From the NCBI RefSeq assembly GCF_002811925.1, contig NZ_NPDS01000007.1, positions 256,528-320,527 on the forward strand: 64,000 nt of DNA. The letters run 5' to 3'. A program made the position numbers and the translations under genes. This document shows positions 1 through 25,292 of the stretch, one piece after another (position 1 is the stretch's first letter; every line of letters starts with the position of its first letter). This DNA comes from Leptospira barantonii (GTDB lineage Bacteria > Spirochaetota > Leptospiria > Leptospirales > Leptospiraceae). The notes under the pieces are model-generated. The model had not been told where the DNA came from, made no database searches, and worked only from the letters and a program-made list of their open reading frames with translations.

Positions 1-377
1 GCGCCCGCGCCGACGACCACATTCTCCAGCAAAGACGGATGACGTTTCCCCGATTCTTTTCCGGTTCCGCCGAGAGTAACACCTTGATAAATCAAACATC
101 CTTTTGCGACGGTTGCCGTTTCGCCGATTACGACTCCGTGTCCATGATCGATCATGATCCCGTTTGCAATCTGCGCGCCGGGGTGAATGTCGATTCCAGT
201 AATGAATCTGGAAAAAGTATTGATCATCCTCGGGATTAGGGGAAGTTTCATCCGATAAAGAAAATGAGCCAATTTGTGAAACCAGAGCGCGTGTAGACCC
301 GGATAACAGAGTATGATTTCCAGATAGGACTTTGCGGCGGGATCATACTTCTTTATGAATTTAATGTTCTCGAACAA
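1..377 (-). CDS. cysE: Serine O-acetyltransferase, partial (3' part lies outside the window)
   Basis: This gene fragment encodes the first 125 or so residues of serine acetyltransferase, which transfers acetyl from acetyl-CoA to L-serine in the first step of cysteine synthesis. The translated piece contains the N-terminal helix, then the left-handed beta-helix start IHPGAQIANG, the catalytic segment IDHGHGVVIGETA and YQGVTLGGTG, all typical of the short CysE/EpsC form. The start is a TTG at 375-377: an in-frame TAA lies only two codons upstream at 381-383, and a GGAG precedes it at good spacing. The C-terminal hexapeptide repeats and tail are cut off by the window edge. Confident on family; the full length cannot be judged. 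Confidence 0.9.
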   Translation of the reverse strand, partial: MFENIKFIKKYDPAAKSYLEIILCYPGLHALWFHKLAHFLYRMKLPLIPRMINTFSRFITGIDIHPGAQIANGIMIDHGHGVVIGETATVAKGCLIYQGVTLGGTGKESGKRHPSLLENVVVGAG

Positions 378-475
378 ATTTTATTCTCCGGTCTTCGTCA
401 AACTGTGTAAGTAAAAGGCTAAAAATTCACGATACGATGTAAAGAGGATTCTTTCCGATAAGAATAGAATAGCGA

Positions 476-5426
<4,951 letters not shown>

Positions 5427-5568
5427 AATGGAAAACTCTTTTGATTCCTTATTTTTTCTATTGCTTTTTAGTTTTGGTATGAATTATTGAAACCGTTTTC
5501 GAGATTTTTTGACGATGCCGTGCTTTTTTCGAACAAAATAAAGAATTAGAAAGACGGACCTGGAGATT

Positions 5569-8743
<3,175 letters not shown>

Positions 8744-8751
<8 letters not shown>

Positions 8752-9628
8752 GTTTCTATTCGGATTTCTTTTTTTTATCTCCGTCGGTATCTACTCTGAT
8801 AAGAGCGCTTGGGTTCGAAGGATTCCTTTGAACCGAGGCGATCTCGTATTAGAAATTCGTAATTCTTCCCAGGATAAGGAATGGAACGAATTCGCGTATC
8901 GAAAGACCGCGGATCTATTCAGAGCGCTGGAATCGTATTCCGGAATTTCTTTTCACGAAGCGAGCGCTTCGGTTTTTGAAGGACAAAGAGCTTCGGAAAA
9001 ATACAAAGTTCTTTTGGTCGTTCAGGATCAGATTCTTTTAAACGGAACTCGGGTCGGAGGTTACAATAATATCTCGGGCGACCTTGGGCCGGCTCGCGGA
9101 ATTTTTATGGAGCCGGATCTTTCTCCGGCAGGTTATCCCGCGCTTTTGTTTCATGAGCTCGGCCATTTTTACTTTTCGGACATACCCTGGTTGAGCGAGG
9201 GATTGGTTTCATTCTTACCTCTCGTTCTTTACAAAGAAAAGAAAATCCAACTCACAAAAGAAGAACTCATTTCCATCGCGGAAGAATGGAGCACGGAGGA
9301 AGGACTTCAAGGCGGCAAAGATTTTCCCTTGGATCCGGACTTTCGGGAAAAATACCCTTCTGCAACGCCTATCTTTTACAATAAAGCTTTGAAGATTCAA
9401 TACATTCTTTATAAGGAATTGGGTCCGAACGGATACAGGGACTTTGTCAAAAAATTAGTGTTCGAGAACTCGCCCAAAACGACGGGGGAAGTGATCCTAA
9501 CGTTAAAATCCATTCGAGATAAGAATTGGTCCAGTTTACTGCGAGGTTGGGTGACTCCCGGACCTTACGAGGTTTATACCTGGAAATCCTTTCAAAAAGA
9601 ATCCATTCTCAGAACCTTCGCTCAATAA
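8744..9628 (+). CDS. Secreted peptidase-MA-like zinc metalloprotease
   Basis: A 294-residue exported protein with a signal peptide over residues 1-18 and no lipobox Cys. The zinc site is HELGH at residues 137-141, followed by WLSEG with Glu152, the pattern of peptidase MA-like gluzincins, though only ten residues separate the second His from this Glu, a short loop. The start is GTG at 8744-8746, which overlaps the TAA of the upstream receptor (8749-8751); AAAGAG lies just upstream. The overlap implies the peptidase is made together with receptor copy A. It could act on the periplasmic or outer-membrane side; no substrate can be inferred from sequence. Confidence 0.65.
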
Positions 9629-9788
9629 GATTAAAAGCGAACGCTTGTTTTACATAAATTTATTTCCAACGGTCGAAATGAACGTCGAGGTTTCGCGATG
9701 ATTCGTTAAATCGACACAATTCCTATTTTATCATTGAAAAGAAGATTCCCACCAATAGAGTAACGTCTGTTCGGAAAAAAAGAGAAAT

Positions 9789-9809
9789 GCGATTCTCCCT
9801 CGGAATCGC
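9789..9809 (+). other. Inverted repeat in the leader of receptor copy B
   Basis: GCGATTC and GAATCGC are separated by seven bases and lie 33 bases before the ATG of the 9843 gene. The hairpin is followed by a loose T-rich stretch, so it could be a weak terminator for the upstream unit or a leader structure. Nothing else is recognisable in the 214-base spacer from 9629. Confidence 0.3.
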
Positions 9810-9842
9810 TGAAAGATTTTTAAAAGTAAGGTTTGTAAGACT

Positions 9843-12800
9843 ATGGGCGAAACTGGATCGATCTGGAACAATATACTTCTCAATTATTATTCGTTCGGAA
9901 GTTTGTTATCGTTTTTAACTTCCATGCTCATTTCCGGTGTATTTCTTTTTATCGATAAAAAAGTATCGAGCACCAAACATCTCGCATTCGGAGCCTTCCT
10001 TTTGGGAATATTCCAATTCGGTTATGTGTTTGCGGCCGTTCTTTATCATCCATTTGCGGCTTATCATCGTTGGATCACAGCCGGATTGATTCTTCCCGCG
10101 ATTCTTCATATCGGGCAATTCGTGGCTCGTTATCCCGAGAATGATTTTCCCAGATTCAATAAAATAACCACGATCGTACTTTGGATCGTTGCGACGCTTG
10201 CGGTTGCTTACTTTTGTTTTTCGACTTGGAACGCGTCCGTTAAATATCACTTCACCGCGCATCACTGGGACTTCAACGCGGAGAACGTAAGTAGAACGAT
10301 TGCGATTATCATCTTCAGTTATGTGTTCATCAATTTTGTCGCGATTCCGATCTGGAGAATGACGCTACTCAAAGGAAAAACGCGTTGGATCATTTTCGGA
10401 TTTATGATGTCCTTTTTGATCGGCGGAACCGTTCCCGTGGTAGCCAATCTTTTAAGTCGAGACGGTTATATTGAAAGATCGATTTATCTGACTTCGATCG
10501 TTCTTTTGTTTATGGCCGCATTCTTTATCATTCTTATCTTATATTTGAATTTCTCGGTCGAAAAAACTTCCTTCATGCTCAAAATCGTCGGAATCACTTT
10601 CGTTACGGTTTTGATCATCATGCAAGCCTTGGTGTATATCTCGAACCAAGACAAGGAATCCGAGTATGATACGCTCAGCCAGATCCATATGGAAAGAGCG
10701 TTGGAAGGCGGAAGTGTGGAGGAGGGAATTTCCTACGTAATCAAATGGAATAAATCCAAGAACACCTTCGATCAAGAAAGATACGATTCCAATATCCACC
10801 CGAATCAGGAACAACTTGAAATCGATTTTAAGAATACACTTTTATACGAGGAAATATTCAATCTTCGTGAAGAAGGTTTTAGAGAATCCCTTGTTAAACT
10901 CGTTGAATCTTCACATGAGAATTTCGGCGGTTATAGATATTCCATCGTAAACTTTTTAAAAGAAAATCCGGATCTGGAAGACAAGGCTCTTAAGACCGCG
11001 TTGAACAAAGAATTATCCAGATTGGGCCTTTACGTATTCGTCGCTTCGAACAAACTCGATAATATTTTTGCCGAGGATTTTTGCGCAAAGGGAAGAAGTT
11101 ATTTGGACGGCGCCAAAGAAGTGAAGATGTTCCGAATCTCTTTGGAATATCGTTGGAACTTCTGTAAATGGGACGGTAAAACGGTAACTCCCACAAAGTT
11201 AAAGGAAGAAGTCCTAAATTATTTCCGTCCCTTTGTTCCTTCTTTAACGAGATACTATCGTAAAAAAGACGTGGACAATCAAAGTTTCCACTACATCGGA
11301 TTTATCAAATACGATCGCGAAAAAGATAACGTAAGCGAAGTAGGATTTTCTTATAGAGCCTATCGCGAGTTCATGCATCCTACCGCGCTGAAACAAATCA
11401 TCGTACTCGGCGTCGTGATCGTAGTGATCATTCTTTTATTTCCTTTATTCTTCAGAGGAAGTCTTGTATCTCCGTTGAACGACTTGTTAAGCGGTGTGGA
11501 AAAGGTGAACGACGGAAGTTTGGAAGTTCAAGTTCCGATTCGGGTTAAGGACGAAATCGGATTCTTGGCCGATTCGTTTAACAACATGGTTTCTTCGATT
11601 CGTGACGCGAGAAAGGAACTCCAGGATTACGCGGAGCACCTCGCCACAAAGGTTAAACTCAGAACCGAAGAATTGTCCGAGAAGATCGAAGAGTTTCAAC
11701 GACTTAAAATTCAACAGGACGGGGATTACTTTCTTACATCTCTTCTTGCGAAACCGTTGAACTATAACGCGAGTAAGTCGAGTCGGATCTCCACTCAGTT
11801 CTTATTGAGACAAAAGAAACAATTCGAATTCAAAGGCAAGAAGGCCGATCTCGGCGGCGATATCTGCGTTACCGGAAATCTTCGTTTGGGAACTCCTTCC
11901 GATTTTAAACGTTATGTCTTTGCAATGAACGGCGACGCTATGGGTAAATCCATGCAGGGTGCGGGCGGCTCTCTTGTAATGGGAGTCGTTATCAATTCTA
12001 TTCTCGCTCGTTCCGCGGCGGACAATCGAATCCTGAATATTTCTCCGGAGCAGTGGCTTACGGAAACTTACGAGGAAGTGAACGCGGTATTCAAATCGTT
12101 TAACGGCAGTATGGTGATTTCCGCTTCTTGTTTTTTGATCGAAGAGGAAACGGGTAAAACTTTTTACTTCAACGCGGAACACCCTTTTACCGTATTGTAT
12201 CGAGATGAAAGAGCGACATTTTTGGATTCTTCCCTGATGCTTCGTAAAATCGGATTGGAGTCGGAATATCCGTTCAAAGTTTTTACGACTACGTTGCGGG
12301 AAGACGATGTGTTGATCATAGGCTCGGACGGTAAGGATGATTTGGATTTAACTCCGGATCGGGATACAAGATCGATCAACGAAGACGAAACCTTATTTTT
12401 AAAAACCGTGGAAGCCGGAAAAGGAAACATAGAACAAATCGAACATTTGATTTACAAGAACGGAGAAATCACGGATGACCTTTCTCTTTTGAGAATCGAA
12501 TACGGAGTCGCACAAACGAATCAGGTTCAAAATTCTTTCGACGTAGATAAGTCGGCCGTCTTTTCCTTCAACGAGGAAACTCAGGATTGGAGCGTATCCT
12601 ATTCTCATGCTAGACAGTTATACAAGGACGGAAACGTAAAGGAAGCGATCGACGAGCTCGCCGATCTCTATTCCAAAACACCGGAAGATTCCAAAGTGAT
12701 TAAGTTACTCGGTCTTTTGAGTTTTAAGGACAAGGATTACGTGAAGGCCGTCGAGATATTAGGAAAGTATCTCGAATTGGATCCGGAACTCAGCGAGTAT

Positions 12801-13040
12801 TGGTATTATCTTTCCGTTGCGAATAAAAAACTGGGAAGATTTTCCGAAGCAATTTCGGCTTCCGAAAAAGTAATCGTAAAACAACCGGAAAACGCGAACA
12901 ATCTTGTGAACCTTTCGGATTTATACAGACTTCAACATGAATATGAAAGAGCGAAAGAGTTTGCGATCAAAGCCTTGGATCTGGATCCGCAGAACGAAAA
13001 CGCGAAAAAGATTCTTAAGAGAATAGAGAATAACGGATAG
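9843..13040 (+). CDS. 7TM-HAMP-PP2C (SpoIIE)-TPR membrane signalling phosphatase, copy B
   Basis: A 1065-residue paralogue of the 5569 product, collinear over its whole length. It shares LLNYYSFGSLL at the N-terminus, YHPFAAYHRW, FTAHHWDFNAE, LLSRDGYIERS and nearly the full phosphatase domain. Order: seven-helix membrane module (1-240), helix (245-266), extracytoplasmic domain (267-518), helix (519-538), HAMP, coiled coil, PP2C (655-890), TPRs (915-1060). Phosphatase motifs are intact: GGDIC (D673), NGDAMGKSM (D698), GSDGKDD (D829), TDDLS (D878/D879). The extracytoplasmic domain and the linker before the TPRs differ most, which suggests a different signal and partner but the same chemistry. 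A hairpin terminator follows the stop. The Ser/Thr phosphatase role is inferred from the family. Confidence 0.8.
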   Translation: MGETGSIWNNILLNYYSFGSLLSFLTSMLISGVFLFIDKKVSSTKHLAFGAFLLGIFQFGYVFAAVLYHPFAAYHRWITAGLILPAILHIGQFVARYPENDFPRFNKITTIVLWIVATLAVAYFCFSTWNASVKYHFTAHHWDFNAENVSRTIAIIIFSYVFINFVAIPIWRMTLLKGKTRWIIFGFMMSFLIGGTVPVVANLLSRDGYIERSIYLTSIVLLFMAAFFIILILYLNFSVEKTSFMLKIVGITFVTVLIIMQALVYISNQDKESEYDTLSQIHMERALEGGSVEEGISYVIKWNKSKNTFDQERYDSNIHPNQEQLEIDFKNTLLYEEIFNLREEGFRESLVKLVESSHENFGGYRYSIVNFLKENPDLEDKALKTALNKELSRLGLYVFVASNKLDNIFAEDFCAKGRSYLDGAKEVKMFRISLEYRWNFCKWDGKTVTPTKLKEEVLNYFRPFVPSLTRYYRKKDVDNQSFHYIGFIKYDREKDNVSEVGFSYRAYREFMHPTALKQIIVLGVVIVVIILLFPLFFRGSLVSPLNDLLSGVEKVNDGSLEVQVPIRVKDEIGFLADSFNNMVSSIRDARKELQDYAEHLATKVKLRTEELSEKIEEFQRLKIQQDGDYFLTSLLAKPLNYNASKSSRISTQFLLRQKKQFEFKGKKADLGGDICVTGNLRLGTPSDFKRYVFAMNGDAMGKSMQGAGGSLVMGVVINSILARSAADNRILNISPEQWLTETYEEVNAVFKSFNGSMVISASCFLIEEETGKTFYFNAEHPFTVLYRDERATFLDSSLMLRKIGLESEYPFKVFTTTLREDDVLIIGSDGKDDLDLTPDRDTRSINEDETLFLKTVEAGKGNIEQIEHLIYKNGEITDDLSLLRIEYGVAQTNQVQNSFDVDKSAVFSFNEETQDWSVSYSHARQLYKDGNVKEAIDELADLYSKTPEDSKVIKLLGLLSFKDKDYVKAVEILGKYLELDPELSEYWYYLSVANKKLGRFSEAISASEKVIVKQPENANNLVNLSDLYRLQHEYERAKEFAIKALDLDPQNENAKKILKRIENNG

Positions 13041-13046
13041 GCAAAA

Positions 13047-13081
13047 AAAATCTCTCCGTCGGTTTCGATCGGAGAGATTTT
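13047..13081. terminator. Rho-independent terminator between convergent genes
   Basis: A 12-bp stem AAAATCTCTCCG / CGGAGAGATTTT with an 11-base loop, followed by CTGTTTTTA. It ends the receptor B transcript, and the A/T-rich arms would also work for the opposite gene ending at 13148. Confidence 0.8.
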
Positions 13082-13147
13082 CTGTTTTTAATTTTGCAAC
13101 AAAGGATCTTGAATCATCCTATTGATGGAAATCGAAATACTTTAAAT

Positions 13148-13618
<471 letters not shown>

Positions 13619-13694
13619 TCCATTCTCCAAAAAGTGTTTTGCGGTCAAAATTCTCGAGAGAATACGAAGAAAGTCAACAAAAAAGAAAAAGATT

Positions 13695-14999
<1,305 letters not shown>

Positions 15000-15097
15000 T
15001 TCAATGCACCATTTTTCAGGCAGAATAATTCTTGCCGAAACCTTTTTGTTCCGATAAACTAGATGCCCGTCGTAAATTTTTCAAGCCAAGTAAGGTT

Positions 15098-15826
<729 letters not shown>

Positions 15827-15939
15827 GTTCGTTATATTCCGAAAACAAAGTTATAGAATGGTGATTTCAGGAATAATTCTTCCCAAAAAATGTTTGGATT
15901 TTTTTCCAAATCTGTTAGAGTTCAGATAGGAGTTGTATC

Positions 15940-16149
15940 ATGAAGGTAGTTTCCTCGGTTCAGCTAGGGCTTCCAGAAAAAGGAGTCAAAGATACAAGAA
16001 AAATCCCTAAAGAAGATGGGATGGTTCGCGTCGAGCCTTATGAAAATAAACAGGCTAACGTTTCAGACAGAAAAGCTTTTGCGGTTGAAGCCAGTCAAAA
16101 TGGGGATTTCTACAAAGTTAAGGGTACATTTATCGATAAAGTTGGCTGA
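15940..16149 (+). CDS. Small hypothetical protein (69 aa)
   Basis: A short ORF with a good GGAG ribosome site nine bases before the ATG and a strong terminator right after it, so it looks like a real monocistronic gene. The product is hydrophilic and basic-acidic mixed, without signal peptide, membrane segment or cysteines. No family is recognised. The leader contains TTTGGA and TCCAAA as a short inverted repeat near 15892-15909. Confidence 0.6.
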   Translation: MKVVSSVQLGLPEKGVKDTRKIPKEDGMVRVEPYENKQANVSDRKAFAVEASQNGDFYKVKGTFIDKVG

Positions 16150-16177
16150 ATCGGGAGAAAACGGTTTTGAACTTTAA

Positions 16178-16218
<41 letters not shown>

Positions 16219-16237
16219 GAGGTTTTTCGAGTCGGAA

Positions 16238-16611
<374 letters not shown>

Positions 16612-16623
16612 AATTCCTGTTTA

Positions 16624-16677
<54 letters not shown>

Positions 16678-16717
16678 CGCTTTCGAATGTGTTAGAATTT
16701 CAAATCAGCGCGATCTT

Positions 16718-17802
16718 TTAGGTTCTTTCCCCGATTTTGAAAAAGGCAAAAAGCCTTGGATTGGGTTTTCCGATCTTCCAGAGATACGCATCCAAAATGT
16801 AATGAGTGAATTGAGGAAGAAACAAAATAGAAACCAAAAGAGCCGAAACAAATTCGGGAAGTTCGAAAGAATAAAAACTGGAATTCATAAAAAGGGAAGA
16901 ATGGTCCTTCCAGATAAAACTGTCCCAAATCCATTCTTCAACGAAAGCGAATGCGAATAAAATGCCTAAAAAGAACACAAGAATCTTCAGCCAAGAACCG
17001 GATCGAAAGGATTCTATTTTGATCTCCGAAACGTTTTGAAACGTGTAATAAAAAAGTAAGAATATATAAGGAACGCCGTGGTTGATTACGTTCGTGATCG
17101 TAAAGGAAAAGTCGGAGTTAAAGAAAACGATTCCGAAATACCAAACCATCCAAGTGTTGATCACGAGAAGGATTTTTCCCAAAGGAAACGAACGGTATTT
17201 TACGTAATAGTATAAGTGAGTGAGAATATAAAGACAAAGCCAACCTTTTTGAAACCAGAGCAAAACGTTAGCCAACGTCGGAACGGGATACGTTAAAAAA
17301 TCGCCGTCCATAAACCAAGAGAAATCCCTTTTTCGATCGGTCAGGTGCCAATACAAAATCGGAATTCCTCCCATCAGATAGATCGTGATTTTATCGATCG
17401 TAAACGGAACTTGTTGTGAAATAGTTTTCTTTCGATAAAGGGCTAAGAAGCCGAACTGTTGCCGTATGAAATGAAAAACCGCGACATAGCTCATCACCCT
17501 CCAAAACCAAATCGTTCCGAACGAATACAAAAATACGGAAGATAAAAAACAGACGATGGGCGCCGTAATCAAAAGAGTTTTTTTCTCCCTCCATTCTTCG
17601 GCGTTAAAATAAGAACGAAATAATGTGGAATAAACGTGCGCGACGTCGATTAATAAAACGGTGCAAAACCAAGTCCAGGGATTGATTTCGGAAGGAAGAA
17701 TATTCCATTCTTTGAATATAAAAAGGGACAATACGGAAACGATTCCGGGAAGAATGATAAACGTCAGATCCAAGGACGGTTTAAAGATCCATCCGCTCGA
17801 TC

Positions 17803-17806
<4 letters not shown>
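16718..17806 (-). CDS. Polytopic membrane protein coupled to the FAD oxidoreductase
   Basis: A 362-residue protein with about eight to nine hydrophobic helices and short charged loops; it starts RSSGWIFKPSLDLTFIILPGI. No characterised family was recognised. Several His, Trp and Tyr residues lie at helix ends (FHFIRQQFGFLALYRK, FTHYILDAYLWK), which would fit a cofactor- or lipid-handling membrane protein, but that is inference. Its ATG overlaps the TGA of the upstream oxidoreductase gene (ATGA), so the two proteins are probably made together and may form a membrane complex. Confidence 0.55.
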
Positions 17807-19443
<1,637 letters not shown>

Positions 19444-19514
19444 GCTTGTTGGGAAGATTTAAGGGAATTCGAAATCATGCAAGGAAAAATGGAGTAAAAG
19501 AATTGCCTTTGCAA

Positions 19515-21127
<1,613 letters not shown>

Positions 21128-21274
21128 AAAAGCCCCCAGGCAAAGCGCCGGATTTTCAATGTCTCCGGGTGAAGCGGGAAAAGCCAGAAAAAAGTAAGCG
21201 GCTTTTTCTTGTTTTTGAATTTCCCCGAAACCAGTCTAAGAAAATATAGAATTCAATTCATATCAGGAGTTCTC

Positions 21275-22120
<846 letters not shown>

Positions 22121-22128
22121 AGTTAAAA

Positions 22129-22156
22129 TCGTAGTTTAGAATTTTCTAAACTACGA
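22129..22156. terminator. Bidirectional terminator between dapF and the acyltransferase gene
   Basis: A perfect 11-bp stem TCGTAGTTTAG / CTAAACTACGA with a six-base loop, flanked by A-rich and T-rich sequence on the two sides. Confidence 0.8.
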
Positions 22157-22181
22157 ATGTTTTCTTCGCGGTGCGAGGGTT

Positions 22182-22889
<708 letters not shown>

Positions 22890-22925
22890 TTACTCCCTCA
22901 AGTCGTTGCGATGAGGGCGGCTATT

Positions 22926-23216
<291 letters not shown>

Positions 23217-23745
23217 AGAGCTTCTTTCCAGGTTTATTTATGTAAATGGTTAAAATTCCCACAATCTCATATAGTCTTCTCAGGGGAGCGATGTTGCAAG
23301 AGTTTTCATATCGTTGGTTCTAAAAAATGCGTTTTAATCTCGAGAACTCCGTTGAGAGAAAAAATAATCCGAGAATAATTTAGAACTAAGTTTTTGTTTT
23401 TTGTCCGCGGCTTCTGAAGATCACCTCTCTCGATTCCGAAAGTAATACTAATGGAGAAGATAGAGAGTGGTTCCGTAAAACGACATAATCAAAAAAACGG
23501 GGAAGTGAAACAAAATGAAAGTGTAAAAAAGAACGAAAGAGGTAGAATCCTAGAATTCCCAAAAACTAGAATTTGGAATGCGGAAAAGATTAGAAAACTT
23601 TGTGAGAAGTTGTTCTTTCAGTAATGACTCGCCGCTACGAGAACGGAAAGATTTGTCTTTTTTTTAAAAATATAAGAAATGCCTTCCTACTTTTTAGAGA
23701 GTTAGGATATGATCTTGTTACAAGGGAAAACGGCCCTTCGCTGTA
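23217..23745. other. Spacer with one possible small ORF
   Basis: This 529-base stretch separates the minus-strand gene at 23216 from the STAS gene at 23746. It is A-rich and contains no tRNA, clear terminator or repeat. The only coding candidate is the 57-codon ORF listed separately at 23451-23624. Confidence 0.5.
23451..23624 (+). CDS. Candidate small basic protein (57 aa)
   Basis: The frame runs from ATG at 23451 to TAA at 23622-23624. The product is very basic and hydrophilic in its first half (MEKIESGSVKRHNQKNG) and amphipathic in its second (RILEFPKTRIWNAEKIRK). The ribosome site is weak (GAAAG eight bases upstream). It fills an otherwise empty spacer and is the same strand as the STAS gene. 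No family recognised; codon choice is more A-rich than in neighbours, so it may be spurious. Confidence 0.3.
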   Translation: MEKIESGSVKRHNQKNGEVKQNESVKKNERGRILEFPKTRIWNAEKIRKLCEKLFFQ

Positions 23746-24102
23746 ATGGAAAGAATGGAAATCTCAAAAGAGGATTATTCCGTCGAAACGGAAAAAAATC
23801 GCGGAAGAATCAGAATCTCCGGAACTCTACGTCTCTTGAACGTGGAAGAATACGACCCGATCATCTCACTCATAGAAAACATGTTGGACGATTCCGGAAG
23901 AGGGAAAGCAGTCATCGATATTAAGAATTTGGATTTTTTGAACAGCGCGGGGATCGCAAGTCTTTCGAGGTTCGTCGCCGCTTACGATAAAAAGAACATC
24001 AACAACGTGGAGATCAAAGGCAACAAGGATCGATACTGGCAAATTAAGTTTTTGGAAAATCTCAAAAAACTCAGAGCGGAAATTAAAACTAGTCTCGAAT
24101 AG
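23746..24102 (+). CDS. STAS-domain protein (anti-sigma factor antagonist-like)
   Basis: A 118-residue single STAS domain. The conserved phospho-site loop is DIKNLDFLNSAGIASL, with Ser in the position phosphorylated in SpoIIAA/RsbV proteins. It probably works in partner switching with a switch kinase; the ATPase gene directly downstream on the other strand is the obvious candidate. The pair resembles the cyanobacterial slr1659 (STAS-like) and slr1658 (ATPase-like) families, a tentative match. The start at 23746 has a poor ribosome site; an ATG three codons later is equally possible. It overlaps the convergent ATPase gene by 14 bases. Confidence 0.75.
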   Translation: MERMEISKEDYSVETEKNRGRIRISGTLRLLNVEEYDPIISLIENMLDDSGRGKAVIDIKNLDFLNSAGIASLSRFVAAYDKKNINNVEIKGNKDRYWQIKFLENLKKLRAEIKTSLE

Positions 24103-24682
24103 GTTTCACTTTCAAGGCTTTGAGTTTCGTTCTTTCCACTTCGTTTAAATCCAAATAAGCTCTTACAATCACTTCGTAGGTTCCGTAAGAAACTTCGTTG
24201 ATTAAAAATCCCAAACGAACGGGAAAATCTTTGGAAAGAAGAAGCAAGCCGATTCCGGAATTCGGTTCGCCCCCATCGTCTTTTAATTTTTGAATATAGA
24301 TTTCATCGGAGTTTCGGTTTACGAGAGCCGCAATGGAATTCTCCAATTTGTTCTTGGAAATTTCATCCGTTGAATTCTTAATTTCTATTTTTAAAATTTC
24401 AGAATAGTATTTCAGATCTAAAAGAATTTCTCCCTTTCTGTCCTTTGAAAATTTCGCCGCGTTTTCTATCAGTTCGTTTAACACGATCGAGATTGTGTTC
24501 GCCGAATCCGGATCTATTTTTTCCTGAAACGCGCAATAGTTGGAGACGTAGTCCGCCGTAAGAGAACAACGCTTCCATTGAATGCGCAGATCCATCGGCC
24601 TAAGTCTTAACGTGAATTCACTTTCGGAAGGAAGAGAATCAGGTATTAGGTTGTAATGACCGTATTTGACAGGATAATTCAT
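24089..24682 (-). CDS. HATPase-type switch kinase / regulator (RsbW- or slr1658-like)
   Basis: A 197-residue GHKL ATPase without a histidine-kinase dimerisation domain. The N-box is VLNELIENAAKFS and a G-box-like element is SGIGLLLLS. The N-terminal 30 residues are a separate strand-rich segment, and the last 40 form an extra beta region. RsbW/SpoIIAB proteins phosphorylate STAS antagonists and bind sigma factors; here the STAS gene lies tail to tail with a 14-base overlap, so the two products likely work together. No sigma factor gene is nearby. The weak ribosome site leaves the exact start open. Confidence 0.65.
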   Translation of the reverse strand: MNYPVKYGHYNLIPDSLPSESEFTLRLRPMDLRIQWKRCSLTADYVSNYCAFQEKIDPDSANTISIVLNELIENAAKFSKDRKGEILLDLKYYSEILKIEIKNSTDEISKNKLENSIAALVNRNSDEIYIQKLKDDGGEPNSGIGLLLLSKDFPVRLGFLINEVSYGTYEVIVRAYLDLNEVERTKLKALKVKPIRD

Positions 24683-24791
24683 AACGTTTTCGGAATCTTT
24701 TTAATCCGACGATCGGGATCTCAAAAATAGAAACCTTCAATTTCGGATAGGAAAGTAAAAAAACGCCTTCGGAATAAAAAACCAACTTCGC

Positions 24792-25292
24792 TTAAAAAAG
24801 TTTACGGAGCGTTTCTAAATATTCGTTTCGGTTTGAATCCGCTTCGGATGGCGCCCAAGAAGCGAAATCTTTGTCCGTTGTAGGTTCGTAAGGTCCTGAT
24901 TTTCCTTCGAAACAAATCGCATTTTCGGAAAGACATACGAGAGTGTGGTATACTCCCGGTGCGATATCGATTCCATATACCGGACCGTCGGAGCTGAGTC
25001 GGTGTGTTTCCTGAATGGATCCGTCTTCGTTAAAAAGAATAAAACCTAAACTTCCTTTCAGAACGAGAAATGTTTCGGGTTTCGGAGGAGATTTGTGTCT
25101 GTGAGCTTGGATGTACGTGTCTTTGGTAAGAACGTTTAAAAATCTTTGGTATACTTCTGAGAGTTCGTGAAAGTTGTGATTGGCCCTTTTGCGGGGCGAG
25201 GTATTGGCTTTTTCCAATACCTCGGAAAAAAGAGAATCTGTAAGTAATTGTTTATGCGGTTTGGAGTTCGAGTCTGGATTCACAGTACTCAA
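24792..25292 (-). CDS. WbuC-family cupin metalloprotein
   Basis: A 166-residue small cupin. WbuC features are the RKRANHNFHE segment, QRFLNVLTKDTYIQAHRHKSPPKPE, the LKGSLGFILFNEDG strand pair and PGVYHTLVCL, which supply two metal-binding histidines, a Glu and a final His. WbuC proteins are usually found beside O-antigen genes; none is here. The best start is TTG at 25292, which falls inside the end of the small upstream ferredoxin-like gene (41-base overlap in another frame); a GTG at 25283 is the alternative. Catalytic activity is not established for the family. Confidence 0.75.
   Translation of the reverse strand: MSTVNPDSNSKPHKQLLTDSLFSEVLEKANTSPRKRANHNFHELSEVYQRFLNVLTKDTYIQAHRHKSPPKPETFLVLKGSLGFILFNEDGSIQETHRLSSDGPVYGIDIAPGVYHTLVCLSENAICFEGKSGPYEPTTDKDFASWAPSEADSNRNEYLETLRKLF

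Noticed and set aside
5509..5540. Promoter TTGACG ... AAAATA before the receptor A gene
   Set aside because: Spacing of about 20 bases and weak -10 fit; not strong enough to list.
15032..15097. Longer N-terminus for the IPT lipoprotein from TTG
   Set aside because: Would place a charged stretch before the lipobox signal.
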